A stretch of DNA of 64,000 nucleotides. Source: Rhodanobacter sp. 7MK24 (GTDB lineage Bacteria > Pseudomonadota > Gammaproteobacteria > Xanthomonadales > Rhodanobacteraceae). The DNA is taken from positions 621,183 to 685,182 of the forward strand of contig NZ_JACYXL010000001.1 in the NCBI RefSeq assembly GCF_014842995.1, given 5' to 3'. Under the pieces are notes generated by a model. It was not told the DNA's origin. It saw nothing but the letters and a program-made list of their open reading frames with translations, and made no database searches. Within the stretch, counting starts at the first letter, position 1. Each line of letters starts with the position of its first letter. The translations under genes and the position numbers were made by a program. Below, one piece after another: positions 19,709 to 28,874 of this stretch.

Positions 19709-20161
19709 TTACTGCGTCACGCCCACCAGCTTCACGTCGAACACCAGCGAGGTGTTGGGCGGGATCACGTCGCTGGCGCCGCGGGCGCCATAGCCGAGTT
19801 CGGCGGGGATCAGCAGGGTGCGTTCGCCGCCCACGTGCATGCCGGTCACGCCCTGGTCCCAGCCCTTGATGACCTGGCCCTGGCCCAGCGGGAAGGAGAA
19901 CGCCTGGTCGCCGTGGTCGTCGGTGCTGTCGAACTTGCTGCCGTGCTTGTCCTTGGCGCGGTCGTCGTACAGCCAGCCGGTGTAGAGCACCTGCACCGTC
20001 ATGCCCGGTTTCGCCTCGGGGCCGGTGCCCACCTTGGTATCCACTTCGGTGAGCTTGTCCACCTGGCCGTGGCCGGCCGGTTCGGGTGACGGCGGGATGC
20101 GGTTGCAGGCGGCGAGGGCGACGGTGGAGACGGCGGCGAGCAGGGTGAGGCGATGGCGCAT
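19709..20161 (-). CDS. FKBP-type peptidyl-prolyl isomerase, lipoprotein
   Basis: A 150-residue protein with a lipoprotein signal (lipobox LAAC, Cys at residue 19), so it is probably tethered on the periplasmic side of a membrane. After a short linker, the FKBP domain (about residues 45-150) shows VQVLYTGWLYD, KFDSTDD, FPLGQGQVIKGWDQGVTGM, GGERTLLIPAELGYG and IPPNTSLVFDVKLVGV, the complete FKBP core including the active-site aromatic and Asp positions. It catalyses cis-trans prolyl isomerisation, likely assisting envelope protein folding. Single-domain architecture without the FkpA-type dimerisation helices. Confidence 0.93.
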   Translation of the reverse strand: MRHRLTLLAAVSTVALAACNRIPPSPEPAGHGQVDKLTEVDTKVGTGPEAKPGMTVQVLYTGWLYDDRAKDKHGSKFDSTDDHGDQAFSFPLGQGQVIKGWDQGVTGMHVGGERTLLIPAELGYGARGASDVIPPNTSLVFDVKLVGVTQ

Positions 20162-20210
20162 AGTGGGTATCCGCGATGACGATTCGCCATCATCGCAGAT
20201 CGCCCGTGCT

Positions 20211-20948
20211 TCAGGCCGCCAACGCCTGCTGCCATGCGTGTGCCGGGTAGTAGAACCGCATCATGCGTGCCACGTAGGCGACCAGGTTCGGATGGCGTTC
20301 GGCGGCCGCGCGCAACGGCGTGTCGAAGAACGGGGTGAGGATGGCGGCGAGCACGGCGAAGCCGATGGCGTCCACGGCATGGGGCCGGTCGCCGAACAGG
20401 TAGTCGTGCTCGCCGAGCAGCACGGCCAGCGCGTCGATGGAGCGCGTGCCCAGTTCCGCGATCTGTTCGCGCGAGTGGCGGCCGAGGCCGTGGGCGTGCA
20501 GTTCGTTCTGCTTGGCGGCCTGCAGGTTGTCGCGCAGTTGCTGGCGCATTTCCTCGGGCGCACGGTCGACGAAATGCGCCGGGCCCTTGGCAAAATTCTC
20601 GGCGTCGACCCAGCGGAACCACACCATCGCCCAGTACAGGTGGTCCTCCAGCAGGCGCTCGACGGCCCATGCCTCGGCGCGCTGGCGCGCATCGAGGCCG
20701 GCATCCAGGTCCAGCGCGTATTTGCGCTCCAGGTGGGCGCGGATGAAGCTGGAGTCGCAGACGATCTCACCCGCGTCGTCGATGTAGGGCAGCTTGCCCT
20801 TGGGCGCTTCCGGCGGGATGGCGAACACCTTGCGGTAGGGCAGGCCGGCCATCTGCAACTGCACTTCGGTCTTGGTGACGAAGGGGCTGGGGTCGGGCAG
20901 GCCGAAGGCGGGGGCGCAACCGTACAGGGTGATCTGGGACGTACTCAT
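20211..20948 (-). CDS. glutathione S-transferase-like protein (FAX/metaxin type)
   Basis: A 245-residue two-domain GST-fold protein. The N-terminal thioredoxin-like half shows ITLYGCAPAFGLPDPSPFVTK and APKGKLPYIDDAGEIVCDSS, where the cis-Pro and the following Asp-Ser correspond to the glutathione site. The C-terminal helical half has GDRPHAVDAIGFAVLAAIL, the N-capping region of alpha-6. This arrangement matches the 'failed axon connections'/metaxin-like subfamily, whose bacterial members have unknown substrates. Glutathione use is likely but not certain. It is divergent from the OPT transporter gene across 187 bp containing a palindrome. Confidence 0.82.
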   Translation of the reverse strand: MSTSQITLYGCAPAFGLPDPSPFVTKTEVQLQMAGLPYRKVFAIPPEAPKGKLPYIDDAGEIVCDSSFIRAHLERKYALDLDAGLDARQRAEAWAVERLLEDHLYWAMVWFRWVDAENFAKGPAHFVDRAPEEMRQQLRDNLQAAKQNELHAHGLGRHSREQIAELGTRSIDALAVLLGEHDYLFGDRPHAVDAIGFAVLAAILTPFFDTPLRAAAERHPNLVAYVARMMRFYYPAHAWQQALAA

Positions 20949-20990
20949 CGCTGGGCTCCTCGTGTGGATGCAGCGCAGCCTGCCGGGGGG

Positions 20991-21014
20991 CTGCTGACAG
21001 CCTGTTGTCAGCAG
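20991..21014. promoter_or_regulatory. operator-like inverted repeat
   Basis: CTGCTGACA-GCCTGT-TGTCAGCAG, a perfect 9-bp inverted repeat with a 6-bp spacer, lies in the shared upstream region of the divergent GST and OPT genes. It has no T-run, so a protein-binding site is more likely than a terminator. The regulator is unknown. Confidence 0.5.
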
Positions 21015-21135
21015 TCGCCGTCGCGCCGGCGTCGCCGCGACCGGGCCCTACGGCGGTCGGAGGCCGGCCGCAAGATGGGCAGGGAGGGCCAATCCACGCT
21101 ATCTTGCGCGGCAGCATCCACCGGGGAGTCCCATC

Positions 21136-23133
21136 GTGAAGCCATCCGCACCCAGCGCATCCTCGCGCGCTGAACTGACCCTGCGTGGCCTGGTCATCGG
21201 CATCGTCATCACGGTGGTGTTCACCGCGGCCAACGTGTTCTTCGGTCTCAAGGCCGGCCTGACCTTCGCCACCTCGATCCCGGCGGCGGTGATCTCGATG
21301 GCGATCCTGCGGGCGATGAAGAACTCCACGATCCAGGAGAACAACATCGTGCAGACGGTGGCCTCGGCCGCCGGCACGCTGTCCTCGATCATCTTCGTGC
21401 TGCCGGGCATGATCATGATCGGCTGGTGGGCCGACTTCCCGTTCTGGACCTCGTTCGCCATCTGCGCGCTGGGCGGCATCCTGGGCGTGATGTATTCCAT
21501 CCCGCTGCGTCGCGCGCTGGTGACCGATACCGATCTGCCGTATCCGGAAGGCCTGGCCTGCGCCGAAGTGCTCAAGGTGGGCACTGGCGACGACGCGGAT
21601 GCCGGCAGCGCGGAAGAGAGCCGCGCAGGCCTGCTCGCCGTGCTGTGGGGCTCTATCGTCTCGGCCGTGTTCGCCGTGGTGGTCGCCACGCAGGTGTTCG
21701 CGTCGGATTTCGTGCGCAATTTCCGCGTGAACGACAAGGGTGCGGTCAGCGGTTTCGATTTCAATCTTTCCTTCGCGCTGTTTGCCATTGGCCATCTGGT
21801 GGGCCTGTCGGTGGGTATCGCGATGCTCATCGGCGCCGTCATCGGCTGGGGCTGGGGCGTGCCGCATTACTCGGTGCTGGGCGACATGAGCCAGTCCGTG
21901 GCAGACCTCGCCAACGGCACCTGGAGCCACAAGGTGCGTTTCGTCGGTGCCGGCGCCATCGGCGTATCGGCCATCTGGACCCTGGCCAAGCTGGTGAAGC
22001 CGGTGATCACCGGCCTGACTTCGGCGATGGCGGCTTCGCGCGTGCGCAAGGCCGGCAACGCCGATTCGCTGCCGCGCACCGAGCGCGACATCCCGATCGG
22101 CATCGTGGGCCTGATCACGCTGGCGTGTTTCGTGCCGATCGCCTGGCTGCTCGGCTACTTCGGTTCGATCAGCGGCCTGGGCGACCAGGTCGCCGTGCTC
22201 GCCATCGGCGGTGTGGCCTTCGTGGTGCTGATGGGCTTCTTCGTTTCCACCGTGTGCGGCTACATGGCCGGACTGATCGGTTCGTCCAACAGCCCGCTGT
22301 CGGGCGTGGGCATTCTCGTGGTGATCGCCGCCGCGCTGCTGCTGGTGGCGTTCGTGAAGCCGCATGTCAGTCCGGAAGAAGGCAAGGCACTCGTGGCGTT
22401 CGCGCTGTTCATCACCTCGGTGGTGTTCACGGTGGCGGCCATCGCCAACAACAATCTGCAGGATCTCAAGACCGGTCAGCTCGTCGATGCCACGCCGTGG
22501 CGCCAGCAGGTGGCGCTGGTCATTGGCGTGATCGCCGGCGCGGCGGTGATTCCGCCGGTGTTGAACCTGCTGAACAAGGCCTACGGCTTCGTGGGCGTGG
22601 CCGGCGTCGGCGCGCATGCGTTGCCGGCCCCGCAGGCGGGCCTGATTTCCGCGCTGGCGCAGGGCGTGATCACCAACAACATCGACTGGAGCCTGATCAT
22701 CACGGGCATCGGGATCGGCGTCGGCATCATCGTGATCGACGAAATCCTTGCGCGCACGACCCGGAACATGCGCGTGCCGCCGCTGGCGGTGGGCCTGGGC
22801 ATCTACCTGCCGACCGTCAGCACCTTGATGGTGGTGGTGGGTTCGGTGGTGGGCTGGCTCTTCGATCGCCGCGCGGATCGTCGTTCGAAGAAGCCGGAGG
22901 CCACCAAGCAGCTCGGCGTCCTGCTTGCTTCGGGCCTGATCGTGGGCGAGAGCGTGATGGGCGTGGTCATCGCGTTCATCGTCGGCTTCTCCGGCAAGGC
23001 CGCGCCGCTGGCGCTGGTGGGCGAGAGTTTCGGTGACGCGGCGCAGTGGATCGGCGGCATCGCGTTCGTGGTCCTGGTGGCGGTGATGTACCGCTGGATC
23101 GCGCGCATGGGCCAGGGCACGTCCGCGCGCTGA
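21136..23133 (+). CDS. OPT-family oligopeptide transporter
   Basis: A 665-residue polytopic inner-membrane protein of the OPT superfamily, with about 14-16 hydrophobic segments. Family features are visible: ELTLRGLVIGIVITVVFTAANVFFGLKAG at the N-terminus, TDLPYPEGLACAEVLK in the first half, and GLIGSSNSPLSGVGI in the middle. Prokaryotic OPTs take up di- to oligopeptides or metal chelates coupled to protons; the substrate is not determined by sequence. The GTG start at 21136 has GGGGAG about 7 nt upstream. A single gene, with mprF starting 76 bp downstream. Confidence 0.93.
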   Translation: MKPSAPSASSRAELTLRGLVIGIVITVVFTAANVFFGLKAGLTFATSIPAAVISMAILRAMKNSTIQENNIVQTVASAAGTLSSIIFVLPGMIMIGWWADFPFWTSFAICALGGILGVMYSIPLRRALVTDTDLPYPEGLACAEVLKVGTGDDADAGSAEESRAGLLAVLWGSIVSAVFAVVVATQVFASDFVRNFRVNDKGAVSGFDFNLSFALFAIGHLVGLSVGIAMLIGAVIGWGWGVPHYSVLGDMSQSVADLANGTWSHKVRFVGAGAIGVSAIWTLAKLVKPVITGLTSAMAASRVRKAGNADSLPRTERDIPIGIVGLITLACFVPIAWLLGYFGSISGLGDQVAVLAIGGVAFVVLMGFFVSTVCGYMAGLIGSSNSPLSGVGILVVIAAALLLVAFVKPHVSPEEGKALVAFALFITSVVFTVAAIANNNLQDLKTGQLVDATPWRQQVALVIGVIAGAAVIPPVLNLLNKAYGFVGVAGVGAHALPAPQAGLISALAQGVITNNIDWSLIITGIGIGVGIIVIDEILARTTRNMRVPPLAVGLGIYLPTVSTLMVVVGSVVGWLFDRRADRRSKKPEATKQLGVLLASGLIVGESVMGVVIAFIVGFSGKAAPLALVGESFGDAAQWIGGIAFVVLVAVMYRWIARMGQGTSAR

Positions 23134-23208
23134 CCGCGGCGACGCTGTTCACCGCCTGCAACACGGCGTGCCTTAAAATCGGGTGTCCCCAGGGAAAACG
23201 AGCGTCGC

Positions 23209-25836
23209 GTGGAGCAGCAGGAAAAAGTCGAGCAGGTGCCGCGCGCGGATGATGCCTTGAACCCGATCAGCCCGCGGGTGGCGGTGCTGCGCCGCGTGGC
23301 CGGGCCGTTGATGTCGGTAGGCCTGCTGGTGCTGGCGCTATGGGGACTGCGCCAGTTCGCACGCCACGTCACCTACCAGGAAATCCGCGAGTACGTCGCC
23401 AGCGTGTCGCGTACGCGGCTGCTGCTGGCGATCGTGCTGACCATGCTGGGTTTCGGCGTGATGTCGCTGTACGACCGCTTCGGCCTCAAGTCGATCGGCC
23501 GGTCGATGCCGTGGCAGCGGGTCACCCTGATCTCCTTCATCAGCTATGCCTTCAGCAATGCGGTGGGCATGTCGTTCCTGGTGTCGGGTTCGATCCGCTA
23601 CCGCTTCTACCTGCAGAACGGCCTTTCCACCGCCGAGATCGCCAAGCTGGTGCTGTATTGCACGCTGAGCTTCTGGTTGGGCCTGCTGGCGTTGACCGGC
23701 GTGACCCTGCTGGTGGAGCCGCTGCCCGCGCTGGTGCAGATCGGCGAGTGGCAGATCCACATGAGCCGCTGGCGGATCCCGCTGGCCGTCGCGCTTGCCG
23801 CGGTACCGCTGGCATGGATCTTCGGCGGCTTCATCCGCAAGCCGATCAAACTGTGGCGCTGGCGCGTGCTGCTGCCGCGGCCGCTGTCGGCCTTGCGCCA
23901 GGTATTGGTGGGTGCGCTGGACTGGTGGCTGGCGGCGGCGGTGATGTACGTGCTGATGCCGGACAGCCTGCACGCCAGCTTCGGGCATTTCCTGGCGATC
24001 TTCGTGATCGCGCAGATCGCGGGCCTGATCAGCCACGTGCCGGGCGGCCTCGGCGTGTTCGAGACGATGATGCTGGCCTGCTTCCATGTCACCAACGACA
24101 AGCACCTGGCCGCACCCATTCTCGGCGCGCTGGTGATGTTCCGCGTCGTCTACTACCTGATGCCGTTGTGCGCGGCGACCATGCTGGTGCTGCAGCGCGA
24201 GGCGCGCGGTCTTCGGCGGCAGTCGCTGTGGTCGCCGTGGTTCACCGGTCTGCTGCCTTCGTTCTTCGCCGGGCTGACCCTGGTGTCGGGCGCGGTGTTG
24301 CTGTTCTCCGGTGCCACGCGGGCGTTGCCGGAGCGCATGGAAGTCCTGCGCGACGTGCTGCCGCTGTCGGTGCTGGAGGTTTCGCACTTCATGGCCAGCG
24401 TGATCGGCATGCTGCTGCTGATCCTCGCGCGCGGCCTGCAGCGGCGGCTGGACGTGGCCTACTGGGCGACCCTGGTGCTGCTGGTGGTGGGCGCGGTGTT
24501 CTCGCTGCTCAAGGGCATCGACTACGAGGAAGCCTCACTGCTGGCCCTGCTGGCGATGGCGTTGGGGCCGGCGCACCGTCTGTTCTACCGGCGCGCGTCC
24601 CTGCTCAGTGCCAGCTTCTCGGTGGGCTGGATCGTGGCGATCCTCGCGGTGTTCGGCTGCGCGACCTGGCTGGTGATGTTCAGCTACAAGCACGTGGAGT
24701 ACAGCAACAGCCTGTGGTGGGAATTCAGCTTTCACCAGGGTGCATCGCGCGCACTGCGTGCGCTGGTGGGTGCGGCGGCGGCGGGCCTGCTGTTCGCGCT
24801 GGCGACGCTCATCAAGCCGCAACGCCTGCGCCGCGATCCGCCCAGCGAGGCGGAGCTGGAGCGCGCGCTGCCGCTGATCCGCAACTTCCATTCCGCCCAG
24901 GCGCACCTGGCGTTGATGGGCGACAAGCACCTGCTGTTCGATGCCGACGGCAAGGCCTTCCTGATGTACGACACCGGTGGGCGCAGCTGGGTGACCATGG
25001 GCGATCCGGTGGGTGAGGACGAGGATGCGCGGCGCGAGCTGGTGTGGAGTTTCATGGAGCAATGCGAGCGCGCGGGCGGCTGGCCGGTGTTCTACCAGGT
25101 CAGCCCGGCCGACCTGGACATGTATCTCGAAGTGGGCATGAACCTGCTGAAGATCGGCGAGGAAGCGCGCGTGCGGCTGGAGGACTTCAACCTCGACGGC
25201 AAGTCGAAGAAGACCCTGCGCGGCACGGTCAACAAGCTCAGCCGCGACGGCCTGCGGCTGGAGATCGTGCCGGCGGACGCGGTGGCGCCGCTGCTGCCGC
25301 GGCTGAAGCAGATTTCCGACGCCTGGCTGGGCGACAAGAACGCACGCGAAAAGCGCTTCTCGCTGGGTTCGTTCGATCCGCGCTATCTGGTGCGCACGCC
25401 GATGGCGCTGATATGGCAGGGCGAAACCTTGCTGGCCTTCGCCAACCTGTTCCTCACCGAGACGCGCGAGGAGGCCTCGCTGGACCTGATGCGCTTCGTG
25501 CCCGAAGGCCCGTCCGGCATCATGGATTTCCTGTTCATCGAACTGATGCAGTGGGCGAAGCAGCACGGCTACCGCTGGTTCAACCTCGGCATGGCGCCGC
25601 TGGCCGGTCTCACCAGCCGTCGCCAGGCGCCGTTGTGGAACCGTTTCGGCGCGCTGGTGTTCGGGCGTGGCGAACGCTTCTACAATTTCCAGGGCCTGCA
25701 GCGCTACAAGGACAAGTTCGACCCCGAGTGGGAGCCGCGCTACATGGCCGTGCCCGGCGGCATCGCGCTGCCGGTGATTCTTACCAACGTGGCCAGCCTC
25801 ATTTCCGGCGGCATCACCGGGGTCGTGCGTCGATGA
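23209..25836 (+). CDS. mprF: bifunctional lysylphosphatidylglycerol synthase/flippase
   Basis: An 875-residue MprF. The N-terminal half (to about residue 520) is the flippase, with about 12-14 membrane segments and the typical SHVPGGLGVFETMML and YRFYLQNGLS stretches. The C-terminal half is the cytosolic aminoacyl-PG synthase (GNAT-like, DUF2156), with FDADGKAFLMYDTGGRSWV, TMGDPVG, FNLDGKSKKTLRGTVNKLSR and NLGMAPLAGL. It transfers lysine (or possibly alanine) from tRNA to phosphatidylglycerol and exposes the product on the outer leaflet, lowering sensitivity to cationic peptides. The GTG start at 23209 is the first reasonable codon. Its stop overlaps the acvB-like start by 4 nt. Confidence 0.95.
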   Translation: MEQQEKVEQVPRADDALNPISPRVAVLRRVAGPLMSVGLLVLALWGLRQFARHVTYQEIREYVASVSRTRLLLAIVLTMLGFGVMSLYDRFGLKSIGRSMPWQRVTLISFISYAFSNAVGMSFLVSGSIRYRFYLQNGLSTAEIAKLVLYCTLSFWLGLLALTGVTLLVEPLPALVQIGEWQIHMSRWRIPLAVALAAVPLAWIFGGFIRKPIKLWRWRVLLPRPLSALRQVLVGALDWWLAAAVMYVLMPDSLHASFGHFLAIFVIAQIAGLISHVPGGLGVFETMMLACFHVTNDKHLAAPILGALVMFRVVYYLMPLCAATMLVLQREARGLRRQSLWSPWFTGLLPSFFAGLTLVSGAVLLFSGATRALPERMEVLRDVLPLSVLEVSHFMASVIGMLLLILARGLQRRLDVAYWATLVLLVVGAVFSLLKGIDYEEASLLALLAMALGPAHRLFYRRASLLSASFSVGWIVAILAVFGCATWLVMFSYKHVEYSNSLWWEFSFHQGASRALRALVGAAAAGLLFALATLIKPQRLRRDPPSEAELERALPLIRNFHSAQAHLALMGDKHLLFDADGKAFLMYDTGGRSWVTMGDPVGEDEDARRELVWSFMEQCERAGGWPVFYQVSPADLDMYLEVGMNLLKIGEEARVRLEDFNLDGKSKKTLRGTVNKLSRDGLRLEIVPADAVAPLLPRLKQISDAWLGDKNAREKRFSLGSFDPRYLVRTPMALIWQGETLLAFANLFLTETREEASLDLMRFVPEGPSGIMDFLFIELMQWAKQHGYRWFNLGMAPLAGLTSRRQAPLWNRFGALVFGRGERFYNFQGLQRYKDKFDPEWEPRYMAVPGGIALPVILTNVASLISGGITGVVRR

Positions 25837-26660
25837 GCAAGTCCCAAAGTGGCAGCAAGAGAGGCAAGTGGATCATGTGGTCAGGCGTGGGTGCGTGTGT
25901 GCTGGGACTGGCGCTGCTGGTGTGGACACCGTTCTCCAAGCCCAGCCTGGAGGATTCCACCATCGTGCTCACGCCGGCGGCCGGCGTGCAGGCGCCGGCG
26001 GGCAAGGGCGATGTGCTCACCATCCTGTATTCCGGCGACGGCGGCTGGGCCGATCTCGACAAGCAGCTCGGCGGCGCTTTCGTGGCGGATGGCATCCCGG
26101 TGCTGGGCATCAACGGGTTCAAGTATTTCTGGCGCAACCGCGATCCGGACCAGGCTGCCGCCGAGCTCGACGCGCTGATGACCAAGTACCTGACCCAGTG
26201 GCACAAGCGCCGCGTGTGGCTGGTGGGCTTCTCCTTCGGCGCCGACGTGCTGCCCACCCTCATCGACAAGCTCAGTCCGGCCAATCGCGCGCGCATCACC
26301 CAGTTGGTGCTGCTCTCGCCCAGCCACGACACCAGCTTCGAGATCCAGTTCGAGGGCTACATGATCACGCAGGGGCGCTTCAAGGCCTTCGTGAAGACCG
26401 TGCTGGAGAAATTCAACAAGGTGGAGCACTACGATGCGCTGCCGCCGCTGGTCGCGCTCAAGGACCAGTTCCCGGTGGTCTGCTACTACGGCAGGGACGA
26501 GGCCGACGACGCCCTGTGCACCGACCCCGGCCTGCCCGCCTGGGTGACGGTGCACGCCAAGAACGGCGACCACCATTTCGAGGGTGGCTACCAGCCGCTG
26601 GCGGCACAGATGGTCGAGGAAATGCCGGCGCAGGCGGCGGGTACCAGCACGGGTCATTAA
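25833..26660 (+). CDS. AcvB/VirJ-type lysyl-phosphatidylglycerol hydrolase
   Basis: A 275-residue alpha/beta-hydrolase with one N-terminal membrane anchor (residues 13-31) and a periplasmic domain. LYSGDGGWADLDKQLGGAF and GFSFGADVLP carry the nucleophile elbow, with the Ser of GFSFG. CYYGRDEADDALC and HHFEGGY supply the later Asp and His. This is the AcvB/VirJ family, shown in Agrobacterium to hydrolyse aminoacylated phosphatidylglycerol and found coupled to lpiA/mprF genes. The ATGA overlap with mprF here matches that pairing. This is the single-domain, VirJ-length form rather than the longer AcvB. Confidence 0.9.
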   Translation: MSKSQSGSKRGKWIMWSGVGACVLGLALLVWTPFSKPSLEDSTIVLTPAAGVQAPAGKGDVLTILYSGDGGWADLDKQLGGAFVADGIPVLGINGFKYFWRNRDPDQAAAELDALMTKYLTQWHKRRVWLVGFSFGADVLPTLIDKLSPANRARITQLVLLSPSHDTSFEIQFEGYMITQGRFKAFVKTVLEKFNKVEHYDALPPLVALKDQFPVVCYYGRDEADDALCTDPGLPAWVTVHAKNGDHHFEGGYQPLAAQMVEEMPAQAAGTSTGH

Positions 26661-26714
26661 CGCTTCCTCGGCGACACTGTCGCCCGTTCCATGGCTCGGG
26701 AGAGGAGGCACGTC

Positions 26715-27056
26715 ATGCTTGATTGGCTCGCATACCGCAAAGAACTGCTGGGGCGCATCGGCGAGATCGGCAAACTGAGCCCCGGCACGCTCGCCGGCTA
26801 CCAGACCTTGTCCAGGGCGGGCGCCGAAACCGGCCATCTGGACGCCAAGACGCGCGAACTGATCTCGCTGGCGGTGGCCGTCACCACCCGTTGCGACGGC
26901 TGCATCACCGTGCATACCGGCGAGGCGCTGAAGCACGGCGCTTCGCGCGAGGAGATCGCCGAAGCATTGGGTGTAGCCGTGGCGATGAACGCCGGCGCCG
27001 CGCTGGTGTACTCGGCACGCGTGATGGATGCGGTGAGTCAGCACGGCGCTGCCTGA
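26715..27056 (+). CDS. AhpD-like carboxymuconolactone decarboxylase family protein
   Basis: A 113-residue all-helical protein. The AhpD-type CxxC motif is present in TRCDGCITVHTGEAL, with the His four residues after the second Cys and a Glu upstream in AKTRELISLAVAV. The pattern E-x(n)-CxxCxxxH is the proton-relay and thiol site of alkylhydroperoxidase D-like proteins, which reduce peroxides in partnership with a dithiol donor. The start at 26715 has AGGAGG 6 nt upstream; this is one of the clearest ribosome-binding sites in the window. It stands 54 bp downstream of the mprF-acvB pair and could be cotranscribed with it. Confidence 0.9.
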   Translation: MLDWLAYRKELLGRIGEIGKLSPGTLAGYQTLSRAGAETGHLDAKTRELISLAVAVTTRCDGCITVHTGEALKHGASREEIAEALGVAVAMNAGAALVYSARVMDAVSQHGAA

Positions 27057-27108
27057 GAGTCGCGCTCACCGCCTACAATACGCAGCGACTCCCCGATCCG
27101 GATCTGCT

Positions 27109-28179
27109 GTGAGTGCTGGCGGTTTTTCCGCGGCCGCGCCCGAAGCGGCGCTGGCCGCCCTGTGCGTGCCCTTCGACACCGGCGTGCTGCGGTTGCCGAC
27201 CGATGGCCAAGCGCTGTTCCTGCGCGCCCGTGCGGGCGTGCAACTGCGCGAACTGGCGCAGCCCGGCTGGCTGTGCGAACAGAGCTTCCTGCCGTTTGCC
27301 GACGAACTGGCGCGTTGCGGCCTGCGCGTGGGCGAGCCGGCCGAGGGCGAAACCTTCCCGCTCGTGCTGCTGCTGCCGCCGCGCCAGCGCGACGAGGCGC
27401 GCGCCCTGTTCGCCCATGCGCTGGACCATCTCGCGCCTGGCGGGACGCTGGTGGCCAGCATGGCCAAGGCCGAAGGCGCGAAGTCCGGCGAGGCGGACCT
27501 GGCCAAGCTCGTGGGCGCGGTGGGCAATCTGTCCAAGCATCATTGCCGTGTGTTCTGGAGCACGCCGGAGCCGCAGGCCGTCGACCGACTCCTGCAGGAC
27601 GAATGGCGCGCGCTGGACGCGCCGCGCGAAACCGCCGACGGCTGGTGGAGCCGCCCCGGCCTGTTCGCATGGGATCGCGTGGATCGCGCTTCCGCCTTGC
27701 TCGCCGCGCATTTCCCCGGCGACCTGCACGGCCGCGTGGCCGACCTCGGCGCGGGCTACGGTTACCTCGCCACGCAGCTGATCGCGCGTTGCCCGCGCAT
27801 CACCGCACTGGACTTGTACGAAGCGGAAGCGCGGGCGCTGGAACCCGCCCGCCGCAACGTGGCAAACGCGTTGCGCATGGTCGGTCGCGAGCTGCCGGTG
27901 AGCGTGCACGGGCACGACGTCACGCGCGGCCTGCCGCGCCGCTACGACGCCATCGTCAGCAATCCGCCGTTCCATCTCGGCCGCGCCGACCTGCCGGAAC
28001 TCGGCCGCGCCTTCATCACCAGCGCCGCCGACGCGCTGGTGGAGTCGGGGCGCCTGCTGATCGTGGCGAACCGCCACCTGCCTTACGAGGCCTTGCTCGC
28101 CGCACGCTTCGCCGATGTGCGGCAGCTCGCGCTGCAGGACGGCTTCAAGGTGATCGAGGCGAGGAGCCTGCGCGCATGA
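27109..28179 (+). CDS. rsmC: 16S rRNA (guanine-N2)-methyltransferase RsmC-like
   Basis: A 356-residue two-domain methyltransferase. The C-terminal catalytic half has VADLGAGYGYLATQLI (SAM motif I) and IVSNPPFHLG, the NPPF motif IV of N2-guanine/N6-adenine enzymes. The N-terminal half is a degenerate methyltransferase-like domain (PLVLLLPPRQRDEARALFAH), as in E. coli RsmC, which methylates G1207 of 16S rRNA in the assembled 30S subunit. RlmG is a paralogue with similar layout, so the exact rRNA site is inferred. The start is a GTG at 27109. The stop overlaps the rsuA start by 4 nt. Confidence 0.88.
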   Translation: MSAGGFSAAAPEAALAALCVPFDTGVLRLPTDGQALFLRARAGVQLRELAQPGWLCEQSFLPFADELARCGLRVGEPAEGETFPLVLLLPPRQRDEARALFAHALDHLAPGGTLVASMAKAEGAKSGEADLAKLVGAVGNLSKHHCRVFWSTPEPQAVDRLLQDEWRALDAPRETADGWWSRPGLFAWDRVDRASALLAAHFPGDLHGRVADLGAGYGYLATQLIARCPRITALDLYEAEARALEPARRNVANALRMVGRELPVSVHGHDVTRGLPRRYDAIVSNPPFHLGRADLPELGRAFITSAADALVESGRLLIVANRHLPYEALLAARFADVRQLALQDGFKVIEARSLRA

Positions 28180-28874
28180 AACTGGTCAAGCTGATCGCCA
28201 ATCTCGGTTACGGCAGCCGCAAGGACGTGGCGTGGATGTTCCGCGAGGGCCGCATCACCGACGCCGCTGGCGAGGTGCTGTACGCCGACGACAAGGTGGA
28301 GCACGCGCAGATCCACATCGACGGCGAGCCGCTCGATCCGCCGCCAGGCCTGGTGCTGATGATGCACAAGCCGCTGGGCGTCACCTGCTCGCGCAAGGAT
28401 CCCGGCCGGGTGGTCTACGACCTGTTGCCGCCGCGTTACCGTATTCGCGAGCCCACGCTCTCCACCGTGGGCCGCCTCGACCGCGATACCTCGGGCCTGC
28501 TGCTGTTCACCGACGACGGCGCGCTGCTGCATCGGATCATCTCGCCCAAGGCCGAGGTGACCAAGGTCTACGAAGCCACGTTGGCGCAGGATCTGCGCGG
28601 TAACGAAGCGGCGCTGTTCGCCAGCGGCACATTGCTGCTGGAATCCGAAACCACGCCGCTCGCGCCTGCCAGGCTGGAAACGCTCAGCCCGCGCCACGCC
28701 CGTCTTACCGTCACCGAAGGTCGCTACCATCAGGTGCGCCGCATGTTCGCCGCCACCGGCAACCATGTCGAAACCCTCCAGCGCGTGGCCGTCGGAGCGC
28801 TCGCGTTGGGTGAACTGGCTCCGGGCGGGTGGCGCGCGCTTGATGCGGATGACGTTGCATGCATCTTTGCGTAG
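28176..28874 (+). CDS. rsuA: 16S rRNA pseudouridine synthase, RsuA family
   Basis: A 232-residue protein with an N-terminal S4 RNA-binding domain (about residues 1-50: MKLVKLIANLGYGSRKDVAW) and the RsuA catalytic domain. The active-site Asp lies in GRLDRDTSGLLLFT, and EGRYHQVRRMF is the conserved C-terminal motif. RsuA makes pseudouridine at position 516 of 16S rRNA; paralogues RluE and RluF act on 23S rRNA, but neighbouring rsmC supports a 16S role. The ATG at 28176 overlaps the rsmC stop (ATGA), so the two rRNA-modification genes are translationally coupled. Confidence 0.9.
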   Translation: MKLVKLIANLGYGSRKDVAWMFREGRITDAAGEVLYADDKVEHAQIHIDGEPLDPPPGLVLMMHKPLGVTCSRKDPGRVVYDLLPPRYRIREPTLSTVGRLDRDTSGLLLFTDDGALLHRIISPKAEVTKVYEATLAQDLRGNEAALFASGTLLLESETTPLAPARLETLSPRHARLTVTEGRYHQVRRMFAATGNHVETLQRVAVGALALGELAPGGWRALDADDVACIFA

